A stretch of DNA of 64,000 nt, taken from contig NC_014012.1 of the NCBI RefSeq assembly GCF_000091325.1, positions 2,958,824 to 3,022,823 of the forward strand, given 5' to 3'. The DNA is from Shewanella violacea DSS12 (GTDB lineage Bacteria; Pseudomonadota; Gammaproteobacteria; Enterobacterales; Shewanellaceae). A program made the translations under genes and the position numbers. This document shows positions 55,690 to 63,604 of the stretch, piece after piece (the stretch's first letter is position 1; each line of letters starts with the position of its first letter). The notes under the pieces are model-generated. The model made no database searches. It was not told the DNA's origin and was given only the letters and a program-made list of their open reading frames with translations.

Positions 55690-55907
55690 AAGCCCCAGCT
55701 TACTAGAAGCGATACCTTTATATAGTAAATAGTGGCGCGAGAGTTCACGCTGGTTTTGGTGGATTATCTTAAGTGACACTTTTAACTAGTCACAGCGATC
55801 CCTTAGCATTGCTAGCTAATTGAATTGCTCAATAATATTAATACCTTAACACCTCCTCATTTGTGACTTGCTCTGTACCTTAAGCCTTAACTTTATCTGC
55901 CTTCTGC

Positions 55908-57020
55908 TTAAACAGTGGCGTTAGGCTCCCTTGTTATCTGCATGATAAAACTTGTCGGTCGTGCATGCTTATTCCCATGAACCCCCATAAATTTCATTGG
56001 CTGTTTGCAGCAGGGGCAAGGTCGTATGGCTTGAGTTTTAGTGCTACTTTCGAGCGGGGCAAATACCACTCCTGCAACTGCCAGCATCAAGCGTATTCGT
56101 TGCCGCAGATTGGCAGCACTCCCTCTTAACAGTCCATAGTCTCTCACTCTCCGTAACCCTTTGGGTAAAACATGCTGAAGCACTAACCATAGAAATTCAG
56201 TTACTGGTAAGGTACGTATTTCAGTTGTTTTGGTTTGGCTATTTTGATACTCGAAGCTGACTTGTTCATTGACGACACTGGTTATGCATTTATCTGGCAA
56301 TACACCGCGATAGAGATATCGGGACAGGTACTTGAGTGCTGGCAAGCCTTTACCAACGTGCTGGCAGTCGACCACCCATTTGTTGGGCAGGTGTTCTGGT
56401 AACTTGATCCCGAGTTTATTTGTCAGTAGCTCTAGCAAACGTGCACGCCATACAGTGGCAAGGTTGAAGGCGTTGAACAGGTACTTGCCTTTGCTCTTGC
56501 GCCACTGTTTTTTGTCTTTGTTAAAGCTGCCTGCAGGGATGATGAAGTGGATGTGGGGATGAAAATCACGCCGCCTGTTATGGGTATGCAATACGCCAGT
56601 AAAGCCAATCTCACCTCCGAGTTGCTTTGAGTTTTTGGCGAACTCCTTTAGCACGCTGGCGGCACCCCAGAACATAGCTTGATACATCGACTCTGGTTGA
56701 TGTTTTGCAATGACTCGAAGCTCAAAAGGCAAAGTAAAAGTGACCATATAGTATTCAACAGGGAGTAGTTTAGCTTGCTGTTTAGCGAGCCAATCTATCG
56801 TAGTGTTGTGCTGGCACTGTGGGCAACTGCGATGGCCGCATGAAAGTGGAAAGTCAGCGATATGAGTGCAACTCTGGCAAGCCCACTGACTCGTTCGCTC
56901 AGTATTGCTGCGGCAACTGAGCATGGCGTGTATCGCTTGTTGCATCGAAGAGGTAATTTGCTGCTCGTAAGCCTGATTAAACGCATCTAGGTGGTCGCGT
57001 AAAATGTCGATGAACGTCAT
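55908..57020 (-). CDS. IS91-family HUH transposase
   Basis: 370 residues from the ATG at 57020. An N-terminal zinc-binding region (CQSCTHIADFPLSCGHRSCPQCQHNT) is followed by the HUH motif HPHIHFIIP and the catalytic tyrosine region KYLSRYLYRG with two Tyr. A C-terminal CPCCKQPM is a second Cys motif. The start overlaps the recombinase stop by four bases (ATGA), so the two are translationally coupled. Appears intact. Confidence 0.93.
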   Translation of the reverse strand: MTFIDILRDHLDAFNQAYEQQITSSMQQAIHAMLSCRSNTERTSQWACQSCTHIADFPLSCGHRSCPQCQHNTTIDWLAKQQAKLLPVEYYMVTFTLPFELRVIAKHQPESMYQAMFWGAASVLKEFAKNSKQLGGEIGFTGVLHTHNRRRDFHPHIHFIIPAGSFNKDKKQWRKSKGKYLFNAFNLATVWRARLLELLTNKLGIKLPEHLPNKWVVDCQHVGKGLPALKYLSRYLYRGVLPDKCITSVVNEQVSFEYQNSQTKTTEIRTLPVTEFLWLVLQHVLPKGLRRVRDYGLLRGSAANLRQRIRLMLAVAGVVFAPLESSTKTQAIRPCPCCKQPMKFMGVHGNKHARPTSFIMQITREPNATV

Positions 57021-57907
57021 GCGCCACACTCCCATGACAGTGCCAAGCCGTCTGCAAGTTGGTTAATCGCTTCAACGGTATTTTTGCGGGTAATTTGGGT
57101 GAGCCGTGTATAGCGTGCAGTGGTGTTAAGGCTGTTATGGCCAAGCAAACTCTGTACCGAACGCAAGTCTAGTCCTTGTTCGAGCAGATGGGTCGCATAG
57201 CTGTGTCGTAAATTATGAGGGCTGATGGATTTATGAATATTGCACTCTCCGATAACCCGCTTTAGCGCTTTCTGAATACCGCCTTTATCTATCAATGAGT
57301 CTGGCTGGCTATCTTTACCAGGAAAGAGATAACGAGGATGGTGATGGGTTTTCCAGTAATAACGTAAAGCCTGCAAGGTACGTTTTGGCAGAGGAACCAA
57401 TCTATCCTTGCCGCCTTTAGCATTACGAATATGCACTTGCATTATTTGTGAATCGATATCGCCAACACGCAATGAAATCGCTTCACCGAGTCGTAATCCC
57501 ATGCTGTACAAGGTCAAAAAGCAGACCTGATATCGCAGTTGTCGAGTCAGGCTAATGACGATGGCAACCTCACAAGGCGTAAGAATATCGGGCAAGCGCT
57601 GCACTTGGGGCGGCTTGACGATGTTGAGCCACTCCCAGCTGTGGTTAAGCACGTAACGATAAAAAAACTGTAAGCCATTACGGTCTAACTTCACGGTGCT
57701 CCAAGAGTGTGAATCGATTAAAGAAGCAAAATAGCGCTTCAAATCATCGGTTGTGAGATTATCGGGACAGCAGTCAAAGAATGCTGCAATGCGCCTTACA
57801 GCACGACTGTATGCGTCGATGGTTGCGGGTCGCTTGCCTTGCAGGGTTAAGTTGGTAAGATGTTGTTCATAAAGAAAATCAAAGCGTTGTTGTTCGGATG
57901 TGTTCAT
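57017..57907 (-). CDS. Tyrosine recombinase of the IS91-like element
   Basis: 296 residues. SAM-like N-terminal DNA-binding domain (FLYEQHLTNLTLQGKRPATIDAYSRAVRR), then a catalytic domain with Arg in YSMGLRLGEAISLR, HNLRHSYATHLLEQG (H-x-x-R), LGHNSLNTTARYTRL (His and the nucleophile Tyr). All catalytic residues are present. It is not the integron integrase: the IntI-specific insert is absent. Similar integrase-plus-IS91 pairs are known in gammaproteobacteria. Confidence 0.92.
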   Translation of the reverse strand: MNTSEQQRFDFLYEQHLTNLTLQGKRPATIDAYSRAVRRIAAFFDCCPDNLTTDDLKRYFASLIDSHSWSTVKLDRNGLQFFYRYVLNHSWEWLNIVKPPQVQRLPDILTPCEVAIVISLTRQLRYQVCFLTLYSMGLRLGEAISLRVGDIDSQIMQVHIRNAKGGKDRLVPLPKRTLQALRYYWKTHHHPRYLFPGKDSQPDSLIDKGGIQKALKRVIGECNIHKSISPHNLRHSYATHLLEQGLDLRSVQSLLGHNSLNTTARYTRLTQITRKNTVEAINQLADGLALSWECGA

Positions 57908-58008
57908 GACAATACTCCTAGTATTAATGGCCTAACAAGGCCTGCACTAGTAAGTATTTAGGATGAGAGGATAGAGATAGTTTTATCTTTCTGCCGCATA
58001 GCGGCTTC

Positions 58009-58109
58009 GTTCAACAAGCCAATTAAGCGGGACTAAAAACAGTTTGCTCGGTTTCGCTTCGCTGCACATTTTAGCAAACAATTTTTAGCCCCTTATTGGG
58101 GCGTTATGT
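58009..58109 (+). other. attC site 5
   Basis: GTTCAAC to GTTATGT (58103-58109), about 101 bases. GGGACTAAAAACAGTTTGCT and TAGCAAACAATTTTTAGCCCC are complementary arms; the loop GTTTCGCTTCGCTGCACA matches site 2. It is the attC of whatever cassette lay to the left before the IS arrived. Confidence 0.85.
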
Positions 58110-58152
58110 GTTTAGGATTATTCACAGTAAATTCAAGGATGAGGAGTCCAAA

Positions 58153-58338
58153 ATGAGATTTAACAATAAACTCAATCGAGCACAACTTGCTGCTTTAACC
58201 TTATGTTTTGGTACTTCACTTGCTATGTCTATTTTCGTTGGGAGTTCATCGCCTTTCATAGGGTTAATGCTTGGTACAATTACCATAGGTGTTTATGTCA
58301 TGATCGTCTCTGGAAAGTGGAGTACAAAAAGTACATAA
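58153..58338 (+). CDS. Cassette 5: 61-residue membrane protein
   Basis: Starts at the ATG at 58153 preceded by GAGGAG; a longer frame from 58096 overlaps attC 5 and is rejected. Two hydrophobic helices (LAALTLCFGTSLAMSIFVG and IGLMLGTITIGVYVMIVSG). No family recognised. The stop TAA falls in the left box of attC 6. Confidence 0.75.
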   Translation: MRFNNKLNRAQLAALTLCFGTSLAMSIFVGSSSPFIGLMLGTITIGVYVMIVSGKWSTKST

Positions 58339-58388
58339 CGAATAAGGATAGGCCGCGCACAGCCGCGTCCTTATCCCAAGTGTTGAAC
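58333..58388 (+). other. attC site 6 (short type)
   Basis: ACATAAC to GTTGAAC, 56 bases, almost identical to site 4 (AATAAGGATAGGCCGCG / CGCGTCCTTATCCC). Also followed by AAGCCC and then by IS91-type 3' sequence. Confidence 0.75.
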
Positions 58389-58730
58389 AAGCCCGAGGTC
58401 GGGGTTTAATCATACTCTTTATTAAGCAAATAGCTGAGTGAGGGTTCGTTATGCTTGAGGCCATAATAGGACGCATATTTTGTTTTAGTCAGCACGCAGC
58501 CTTGATCTAATGACCAATCATTTAACTTCTTTAATATCAGCCTGCTGTGTAAACCCCTCCTCTTTAGTTAATACATTATCCTTATACTTCCAGCTTAAAC
58601 AGTGGCGTTAGGCTGTGATCGTTAAGCTTGTCGGTCGGCTGTTTCCTAAACCATTTTGATGTATCCCCATAAAGCACATCGGCTGATGGCAGCAGGGGCA
58701 AGTTCGTATCGCTACAGCTCGTTTTATCTT
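58389..58730 (-). mobile_element. Relic of a second IS91-like element (3' end)
   Basis: Bases 58592-58725 align with the transposase 3' end of the intact element (GCTTAAACAGTGGCGTTAGGCT is shared), and the upstream 200 bases align weakly with 55690-55907. The coding sequence breaks off at about 58725. Sequence divergence shows it is a related, not identical, element. Confidence 0.7.
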
Positions 58731-58740
58731 TGCTACAAAG

Positions 58741-58813
58741 AATTAACCTAGCCACCCATTCTTAATTATGATTCAAACGAGAACAGAATTAACCTAGCCA
58801 CCCATTCTTAATT
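58741..58813. repeat. Two identical 27-bp REP-like repeats
   Basis: Copies at 58741-58767 and 58787-58813 are identical (core CCTAGCCACCCATTC, ends AATTAA/TTAATT), 46 bases apart. A related inverted copy is at about 60041-60062, on the other side of the RAYT gene. Confidence 0.85.
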
Positions 58814-58953
58814 TATCCAACTCGAAGCTATAAAATTCCAGCCTCACTCTCACTAACTCAACATGATTTACGTCTTAAGTAGCTCCAGCTGAGGTTTATG
58901 GCTCTAGATGCCTCAATATCAGTCCAAAATCCGAGAAACACGCAGCAAGAATG

Positions 58954-58969
58954 CCGAACTTAAGTTCGG
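58954..58969. repeat. Perfect 16-bp palindrome
   Basis: CCGAACTTAAGTTCGG lies 31 bases past the RAYT stop. It could be a terminator stem or part of the element end. Confidence 0.5.
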
Positions 58970-58999
58970 TTTGCCATTTCCATTAAAATAGATGTGTAA

Positions 59000-59980
59000 C
59001 TAGGCGCTATCTAGCCATCGATGACAATTAGCCGCCCCTTGCCGGCGCTTTCTATCTAAGTGTTCGCAGTAGGCATCTAACTCTTGAAGGGTTCCTACTG
59101 GACCTTTAAATAGTCGGCTGAATTCAGTGGTGAGTTTTAGCCAATTCGCTTGAGGAATGTTGAGTCTATCGAGTATCAGTTGTGATGTCTGGCTAATGGC
59201 ACCACGCTTGTCGTCTCTAATAATACGCCCTGTATCATCAACAAGTTGTAAGTAATCTTTAGCACTGAACATCAGTCCTTTTGGCATATCCTTGCGTTCA
59301 TTACCCACAAATGGCAGTAGTGACTTAGGCTGTTCTCCATTACAAACTGCAGTTATACGTCGCTGAATGCTGGTGAAGTCTGAGGTTTCAGGTGTTGCGG
59401 CCATCTTGGCGCGGATTGGATTGAGGTCTACATAAGCCATGCAGGCCAGGACAGCGGCCTCATCCAATAGGGCTTGGGACTTGAACCTCCCCTCCCAAAA
59501 TCTCCCTGTACAGTTATCTTCCTTGTTGGCCTGTCTCGCAATGGGTTCATTGAGGCAGCGCATAAACCAAGAGATATCACTTAATCGACTTCGGTATTGA
59601 GCAATTGAATGCTTTAAGGCTTTAACTTCAAAGCTTTCAACTAACTCCCCCTTAGCAAACTTCTGCGTAACTTCAGTCCCTTTAAACAGCTGATGCCAAT
59701 GCGCTACCACTTCTTTATCTGTCCAGCTATTGGCCTCAAAAATATCGACCCTAAGCACTAAATGCAGGTGGTTAGACATAACAGCATAAGCCGCCACATC
59801 TATAGCAAAAATTTGAGCGAGTTCAAGTATCCTAGACTCAACCCACTCACGCCGATGCTCGTATGACTTACCTGAGTATCTATCGACTCCCGTAAGCCAC
59901 GCCATGCGAATACATCTAGAAATACAGTGGTAGAAAGGCGTATCTTCAATGCTAATCAATGTGCTTCTTGGTCTGGCCAT
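59000..59980 (-). CDS. REP-associated tyrosine transposase (RAYT, Y1/HUH)
   Basis: 326 residues. The N-terminal Y1 transposase domain shows TPFYHCISRCIRMAWLTG, the HUH motif SNHLHLVLR and, after it, RFWEGRFKSQALLDEAAVLACMAYVDLNPIRAKMA, the RAYT signature with its tyrosine. GAGG precedes the ATG by six bases. Flanked by REP-like repeats in opposite orientation, the arrangement expected of the mobile unit. The open frame is intact. Confidence 0.92.
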   Translation of the reverse strand: MARPRSTLISIEDTPFYHCISRCIRMAWLTGVDRYSGKSYEHRREWVESRILELAQIFAIDVAAYAVMSNHLHLVLRVDIFEANSWTDKEVVAHWHQLFKGTEVTQKFAKGELVESFEVKALKHSIAQYRSRLSDISWFMRCLNEPIARQANKEDNCTGRFWEGRFKSQALLDEAAVLACMAYVDLNPIRAKMAATPETSDFTSIQRRITAVCNGEQPKSLLPFVGNERKDMPKGLMFSAKDYLQLVDDTGRIIRDDKRGAISQTSQLILDRLNIPQANWLKLTTEFSRLFKGPVGTLQELDAYCEHLDRKRRQGAANCHRWLDSA

Positions 59981-60040
59981 AGCAACCTCAATCCTACAGA
60001 GAGAACTTAAGCTTAGTCAGAGCTGAATTATCCATCAATA

Positions 60041-60062
60041 ATTATGGGTGGCCATGTTATTT
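60041..60062 (-). repeat. REP-like repeat, inverted relative to the left pair
   Basis: ATTATGGGTGGCCATGTTAT matches the reverse complement of the left repeats in GGGTGGC and the GTTA tail, with several differences. Confidence 0.6.
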
Positions 60063-60074
60063 GTTTAGCCCAGC

Positions 60075-60585
60075 AAGCCAATTAAGTAAGCCAATAATTT
60101 CAGTGTCTTAATCACCTCCTATGTTTCATTTCTAGCGTGCTCAAATATTAAGAATATTGCCGCCAACCGCTTAAACAGTGGCGTTAGGCTGCATTGGGTT
60201 CTGACTAAGAAAACTTGTCGTTCGAGCATGCTTATTCCCATGTACGCCCATAAATTTCATCGGCTGTTTGCAGCAGGGGCATGGTCGTATCGCTTGGGTT
60301 TTAGTGTTGCTTTCGAGCGGGGCAAACACTTCCCCTGCAACCGCCAACATCAAGCGTATGCGTTGCCGCAGCTTGGCAGCACTTCCTCTGAGTAACCCAT
60401 AATCTCTCACTCGCCTTAAACCTTTCGGCAGCACGTGTTGCAGTACCAAGTACAGAAATTTAGCCGCTGGTAAGGTACGTATTTTATTGACCTGAGTTTG
60501 ACAGTCTAGATAGTCGAAGCTGACGTAGCCATCGATGTCGCTGATGATGTTGTTATCGGGAAGAACGCCGCGATAAAGATAACGT
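60075..60585 (-). pseudogene. Relic of a third IS91-like transposase
   Basis: The last ~135 codons of the transposase, from RYLYRGVLPDNN to the stop, are open and in frame, and the 3' flank follows to about 60075. Homology ends at 60584, exactly at GTTATAAC, an attC-type core. The catalytic HUH region is missing. Confidence 0.85.
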
Positions 60586-60936
60586 TATAACTATAACCAA
60601 GACATCCAAGATTATTCTCCGTTAGATAGCCGATAAAAGGGGTCGAAGAGAATTAGAGCCGTGAGCCCCTATTCGAACAAGCTTGATGCGCAAGTACCAA
60701 ACAAACATACATTGGCTATTTTATCTCGCCAAGATTTTTTTAGTTTAAAATTCTTGGTTTAAAGTTCTTGGTTTAAAGTTCTTGGTTTTAAGTAGCGGGC
60801 TTAATCGTAATTAAGCTTTTTAATCTAGAAAACCAGTTATATACAGTGAAATACAAGGCGGAATATTGACAGTGTTTTTGTTTGAAAATTAAGCGTATAT
60901 TGTACGCTAACTTTTACAAACAACGGATGTTTTACC
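60586..60936. other. Right boundary of the island, non-coding
   Basis: Contains a loose hairpin (AGGGGTC / GAGCCCCT near 60637-60670) similar to that after dcu, and three copies of a 14-bp unit. No gene supported. Confidence 0.35.
60747..60788. repeat. 14-bp tandem repeat, three copies
   Basis: AAAGTTCTTGGTTT is repeated at 60747 (one mismatch), 60761 and 60775 without spacing. Confidence 0.9.
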
Positions 60937-61182
60937 ATGTTTCGCTTCACCATTTATAGCATAGTCGCCTACGCTTTCTGGCTCACTTTCAGCGACATGT
61001 CTGGCTACTTTGATCATCACCAATCGAGTGAAAACCACACAGAAACAGTTACCAGCCTAATTGAACATAGCGATACCAAGCTAAATAAACCTTTTACCCA
61101 ACTTGTCGCGACTAACATCAGGGTAACTCAGTGCCAAGAAGGGGCTGATTGCGGCCTAAACCTATTGGTAATTACAGAATAA
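60937..61182 (+). CDS. Small exported or membrane-anchored protein
   Basis: 81 residues. The N-terminal stretch FRFTIYSIVAYAFWLTFS is a single hydrophobic helix that may be a signal anchor. The rest is polar, with a Cys pair (TQCQEGADCG) near the C-terminus that could form a disulfide in the periplasm. No family recognised; ribosome site weak. Confidence 0.6.
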   Translation: MFRFTIYSIVAYAFWLTFSDMSGYFDHHQSSENHTETVTSLIEHSDTKLNKPFTQLVATNIRVTQCQEGADCGLNLLVITE

Positions 61183-61194
61183 CCCTCAATTAGA

Positions 61195-61890
61195 TTATTT
61201 TCTCAGCGAGAATGCCACCGCAGCTTCTGCATGTATTGCCGTCGTATCATACAAGGGAACCTGAGTATCTTGCTGGTTAACTAATAGCGCTATCTCGGTA
61301 CACCCTAAAATCACTGCCTGTGCGCCCTGACGATAGAGATCTTCTATGATGGCCAGATAGGCATCACGAGAGTCAGACTTGATAATGCCAAGACACAACT
61401 CCTCATAGATAACCGAATGAACGACTTCCCTTTGGCGTATATTTGGGGTTAGCACCTCTATGGCAAACTTCTCGGTCAAGCGCCCCTTATAGAAGTCCTG
61501 CTCCATGGTAAATTGTGTGCCCAATAGCCCAACTGTTTTTATGCCATCCCCAATAAGCTTATGGGCTGTGGCATCGGCGATATGCAGTAAGGGAATGCTT
61601 ACCTGCTGCTCCACAAACTCAGCCACTTTATGCATAGTATTGGTACAGATCATGAAGAAATCGGCCCCTGCGGCTTCAACAGAGCGAGCTGCATCGGCTA
61701 ATATATTGGCGGTTTGATCCCATTCACCTAAGTGTTGCAGGCGTTCAATCTCGGCGAAATCGACACTATAGAGGGCGATTTTGGCCGAATGTAATCCACC
61801 GAGTTCACGCTTTATGCCCAGGTTTAATGCCTGATAATAACTGGCCGTAGACTCCCAGCTCATGCCGCCTATCATTCCTATGGTTTTCAT
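61195..61890 (-). CDS. Aspartate/glutamate racemase family protein
   Basis: 231 residues, the length of the aspartate racemase (YgeA-like) group. The two catalytic cysteines are in ICTNTMHKV (about 83) and LGCTEIALLV (about 197). IGMIGGMSWEST at the N-terminus is the family signature. AAGGAG precedes the ATG by four bases. Cytoplasmic; the substrate may be aspartate or another amino acid. Confidence 0.92.
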   Translation of the reverse strand: MKTIGMIGGMSWESTASYYQALNLGIKRELGGLHSAKIALYSVDFAEIERLQHLGEWDQTANILADAARSVEAAGADFFMICTNTMHKVAEFVEQQVSIPLLHIADATAHKLIGDGIKTVGLLGTQFTMEQDFYKGRLTEKFAIEVLTPNIRQREVVHSVIYEELCLGIIKSDSRDAYLAIIEDLYRQGAQAVILGCTEIALLVNQQDTQVPLYDTTAIHAEAAVAFSLRK

Positions 61891-61982
61891 TCTCTCTCCT
61901 TGAATAATCCTTAACCGCTAAACTTGGCTGAATATAAACTCACAAGCTTGAACCCAAGTGTCAGATGTTTAATGGGGTTTAT

Positions 61983-62576
61983 TTACCAAACTTGCACGGC
62001 GATGTGAGCGGCCTGGGTGAGCTCATCCAGTGTTTGACCCGAGCGGGCTAGTACGGCAGAGCCATGAATAAAGGTCATGATGTAATTGACGTTGGCTGCA
62101 ACATCCAAGCTCTGATCCAGATTACCTTGAGCTTTCTCCTTATTGAAAAATTCGGTCAAAAACGCTTGATGAGAGCTTTGGATGGTCAATATGGCATCCA
62201 TGGCACTCTGGGGCATTTCATGACTGGCTGATTCCGCAACGCAAAGAGAAACAAAACAGCCCCTTGGTAGGGATGAGTCACACTGCATCTCTATCACAGA
62301 CAAGAGATAATTCAGCAGACGCTGCTTGGTACTAAACTCTGTATCTTGAAGTTTTTCAATATGGGGACTGGCATACCTAGACAGATAATGCTCTGTGGCA
62401 GTGACAAACAACTGCTCTTTATTTCCGAATGCCGAATACAGGCTTGGCTTGTTGATCCCCATGCTCTGGGTCAAATCTGTCATGGACGTCCCAGCAAAGC
62501 CTTTCTGCCAAAATACTAAGGTCGCCTTTTCCAGGGCGAAATCTATGTCGAAGTTACGTTTTCTACCGGAAGCCAT
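61983..62576 (-). CDS. TetR/AcrR-family regulator
   Basis: 197 residues. The N-terminal helix-turn-helix is ALEKATLVFWQKGFAGTSMTDLTQSMGINKPSLYSAFGNKEQLF; the C-terminal ligand domain fits the TetR_C_16/YsiA-like type. Divergent from an SDR gene, with two palindromic operators between them, so it almost certainly controls that gene and probably itself. ATG at 62576. Confidence 0.93.
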   Translation of the reverse strand: MASGRKRNFDIDFALEKATLVFWQKGFAGTSMTDLTQSMGINKPSLYSAFGNKEQLFVTATEHYLSRYASPHIEKLQDTEFSTKQRLLNYLLSVIEMQCDSSLPRGCFVSLCVAESASHEMPQSAMDAILTIQSSHQAFLTEFFNKEKAQGNLDQSLDVAANVNYIMTFIHGSAVLARSGQTLDELTQAAHIAVQVW

Positions 62577-62619
62577 GTCTGCCTCTGCTCACTTGTATAA
62601 ATAAAAATCATCTTGGTTC

Positions 62620-62648
62620 TTGACAATATTGTACCGATCGGTAAGTAT
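62620..62648 (+). promoter_or_regulatory. Promoter of the SDR gene
   Basis: TTGACA (62620-62625), 17 bases, AAGTAT (62643-62648): a consensus -35 with a weak -10. The first operator lies in the spacer between them. Confidence 0.55.
62632..62643. promoter_or_regulatory. TetR operator 1
   Basis: The perfect palindrome TACCGATCGGTA lies within the SDR promoter, between -35 and -10, so bound repressor would block RNA polymerase. Confidence 0.8.
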
Positions 62649-62659
62649 GAATTCAAGCG

Positions 62660-62671
62660 TACCGATCGGTA
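62660..62671. promoter_or_regulatory. TetR operator 2
   Basis: A second identical TACCGATCGGTA, extended to GTACCGATCGGTAC, lies 28 bases from the first and just past the predicted transcription start. Confidence 0.8.
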
Positions 62672-62716
62672 CAAATAATAAAAACCAATTTAGACACTAT
62701 TAAAAGGAAGATGAAG

Positions 62717-63457
62717 ATGAGTTTTGATATAGCGAATAAAGTGGCACTGGTTACTGGCGCGAATCGTGGTATTGGCAAGTCGATCGTGGAGTCATTTCTG
62801 GCTCACGGCGCGAAGAAAGTCTATCTGGCAGTACGCGATCTCGACTCAACTAAGGAGCTAGTGAAGCAATATGGCCATAAGGTTTCACCTCTGCTGATTG
62901 ATGTGTCTAATGCTCAATCCATTATGGCTGCGGCAAAAATTGCAACCGATGTGCAAGTGGTGGTGAATAACGCTGGCGTGTTGAAAATTGCCGCCCCGCT
63001 GGATGAACATGCAGAAGCCTCATTAACCGAAGAGCTCAACATCAATGCCTTCGGCCTGCTGCGCATGGCTCAGGCATTTACCCCGATACTTGAAAAGAAT
63101 GGTCCAGCCGCCCTGGTTCAACTCAATTCGGTGGCTTCAATTAAAAACTTTGCTGCTCTCACCACCTATTCAGCCTCGAAAGCGGCTGCATATTCGATTA
63201 CCCAAGGTTTGAAAGAGAGTCTAGGGCCGAAGAATATTGCCGTATTGAGTGTCCATCCCGGCCCAATAAATACCGATATGGCGGCTCAAGGTGGCATGAC
63301 AGAAATAGCCGAGCCCACCAGTGTGGTTGCCCAAGGAATAGTGACCTCTCTAAAAGCTGGAGACTTTCATCTCTTCCCTGATGCTATGGCCAGAGACTTT
63401 CAAGGTGCCTACCAAAGCTATGCCGATAACATCATAGAGGCTGATTTATCTGAATAA
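62717..63457 (+). CDS. Short-chain dehydrogenase/reductase
   Basis: 246 residues from the ATG at 62717, nine bases after AAAGGAAG; an ATG at 62711 is too close to that site. NAD(P) loop TGANRGIG, NNAG in VVVNNAGVL, Ser in LNSVASIKN, catalytic YSASK. All residues of an active classical SDR are present. Under TetR control. Substrate unknown; pairs of this kind often handle aldehydes or ketones. Confidence 0.94.
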   Translation: MSFDIANKVALVTGANRGIGKSIVESFLAHGAKKVYLAVRDLDSTKELVKQYGHKVSPLLIDVSNAQSIMAAAKIATDVQVVVNNAGVLKIAAPLDEHAEASLTEELNINAFGLLRMAQAFTPILEKNGPAALVQLNSVASIKNFAALTTYSASKAAAYSITQGLKESLGPKNIAVLSVHPGPINTDMAAQGGMTEIAEPTSVVAQGIVTSLKAGDFHLFPDAMARDFQGAYQSYADNIIEADLSE

Positions 63458-63475
63458 TCATGGATAACAGCAAAT

Positions 63476-63523
63476 AAAAAGGGCTATTGATGAGTCATTA
63501 ACTCAAGAATAGCCCTTTTTTTT
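63476..63523 (+). terminator. Terminator of the SDR gene
   Basis: AAAAAGGGCTATT and AATAGCCCTTTTT pair as a 13-bp stem with a 19-base loop and a T8 run. Confidence 0.88.
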
Positions 63524-63604
63524 AGCTTAGTTTAATTCAGTTAAGCCAAGCCTAGGCTCGGTATGAACCTAAGCCCCTAGCTCATCATGTTCTGCCGCTA
63601 GCAC

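Larger units (their letters stand above)
55690..58008 (-). mobile_element. IS91-like element with tyrosine recombinase
   Basis: Contains two overlapping minus-strand genes: a tyrosine recombinase followed by an HUH transposase. The transposase-proximal end directly follows GTTGAACAAGCC of attC 4; the other end is less certain and may be near 57936 or 58008, where a GCCGC/GCGGC hairpin precedes GTTCAACAAGCC. No terminal inverted repeats, as expected for IS91 elements, which insert at GAAC or CAAG. Confidence 0.75.

Noticed and set aside
57017..57907. The tyrosine recombinase as the integron integrase
   Set aside because: It lacks the IntI-specific insert, is coupled to an IS91 transposase, and lies inside the element; the true intI remnant is at 52867-53255.
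60866..60901. TTGACA at 60866 with TATATT at 60896 as a promoter for the 81-residue gene
   Set aside because: The 24-base spacer is too long for a sigma-70 promoter.
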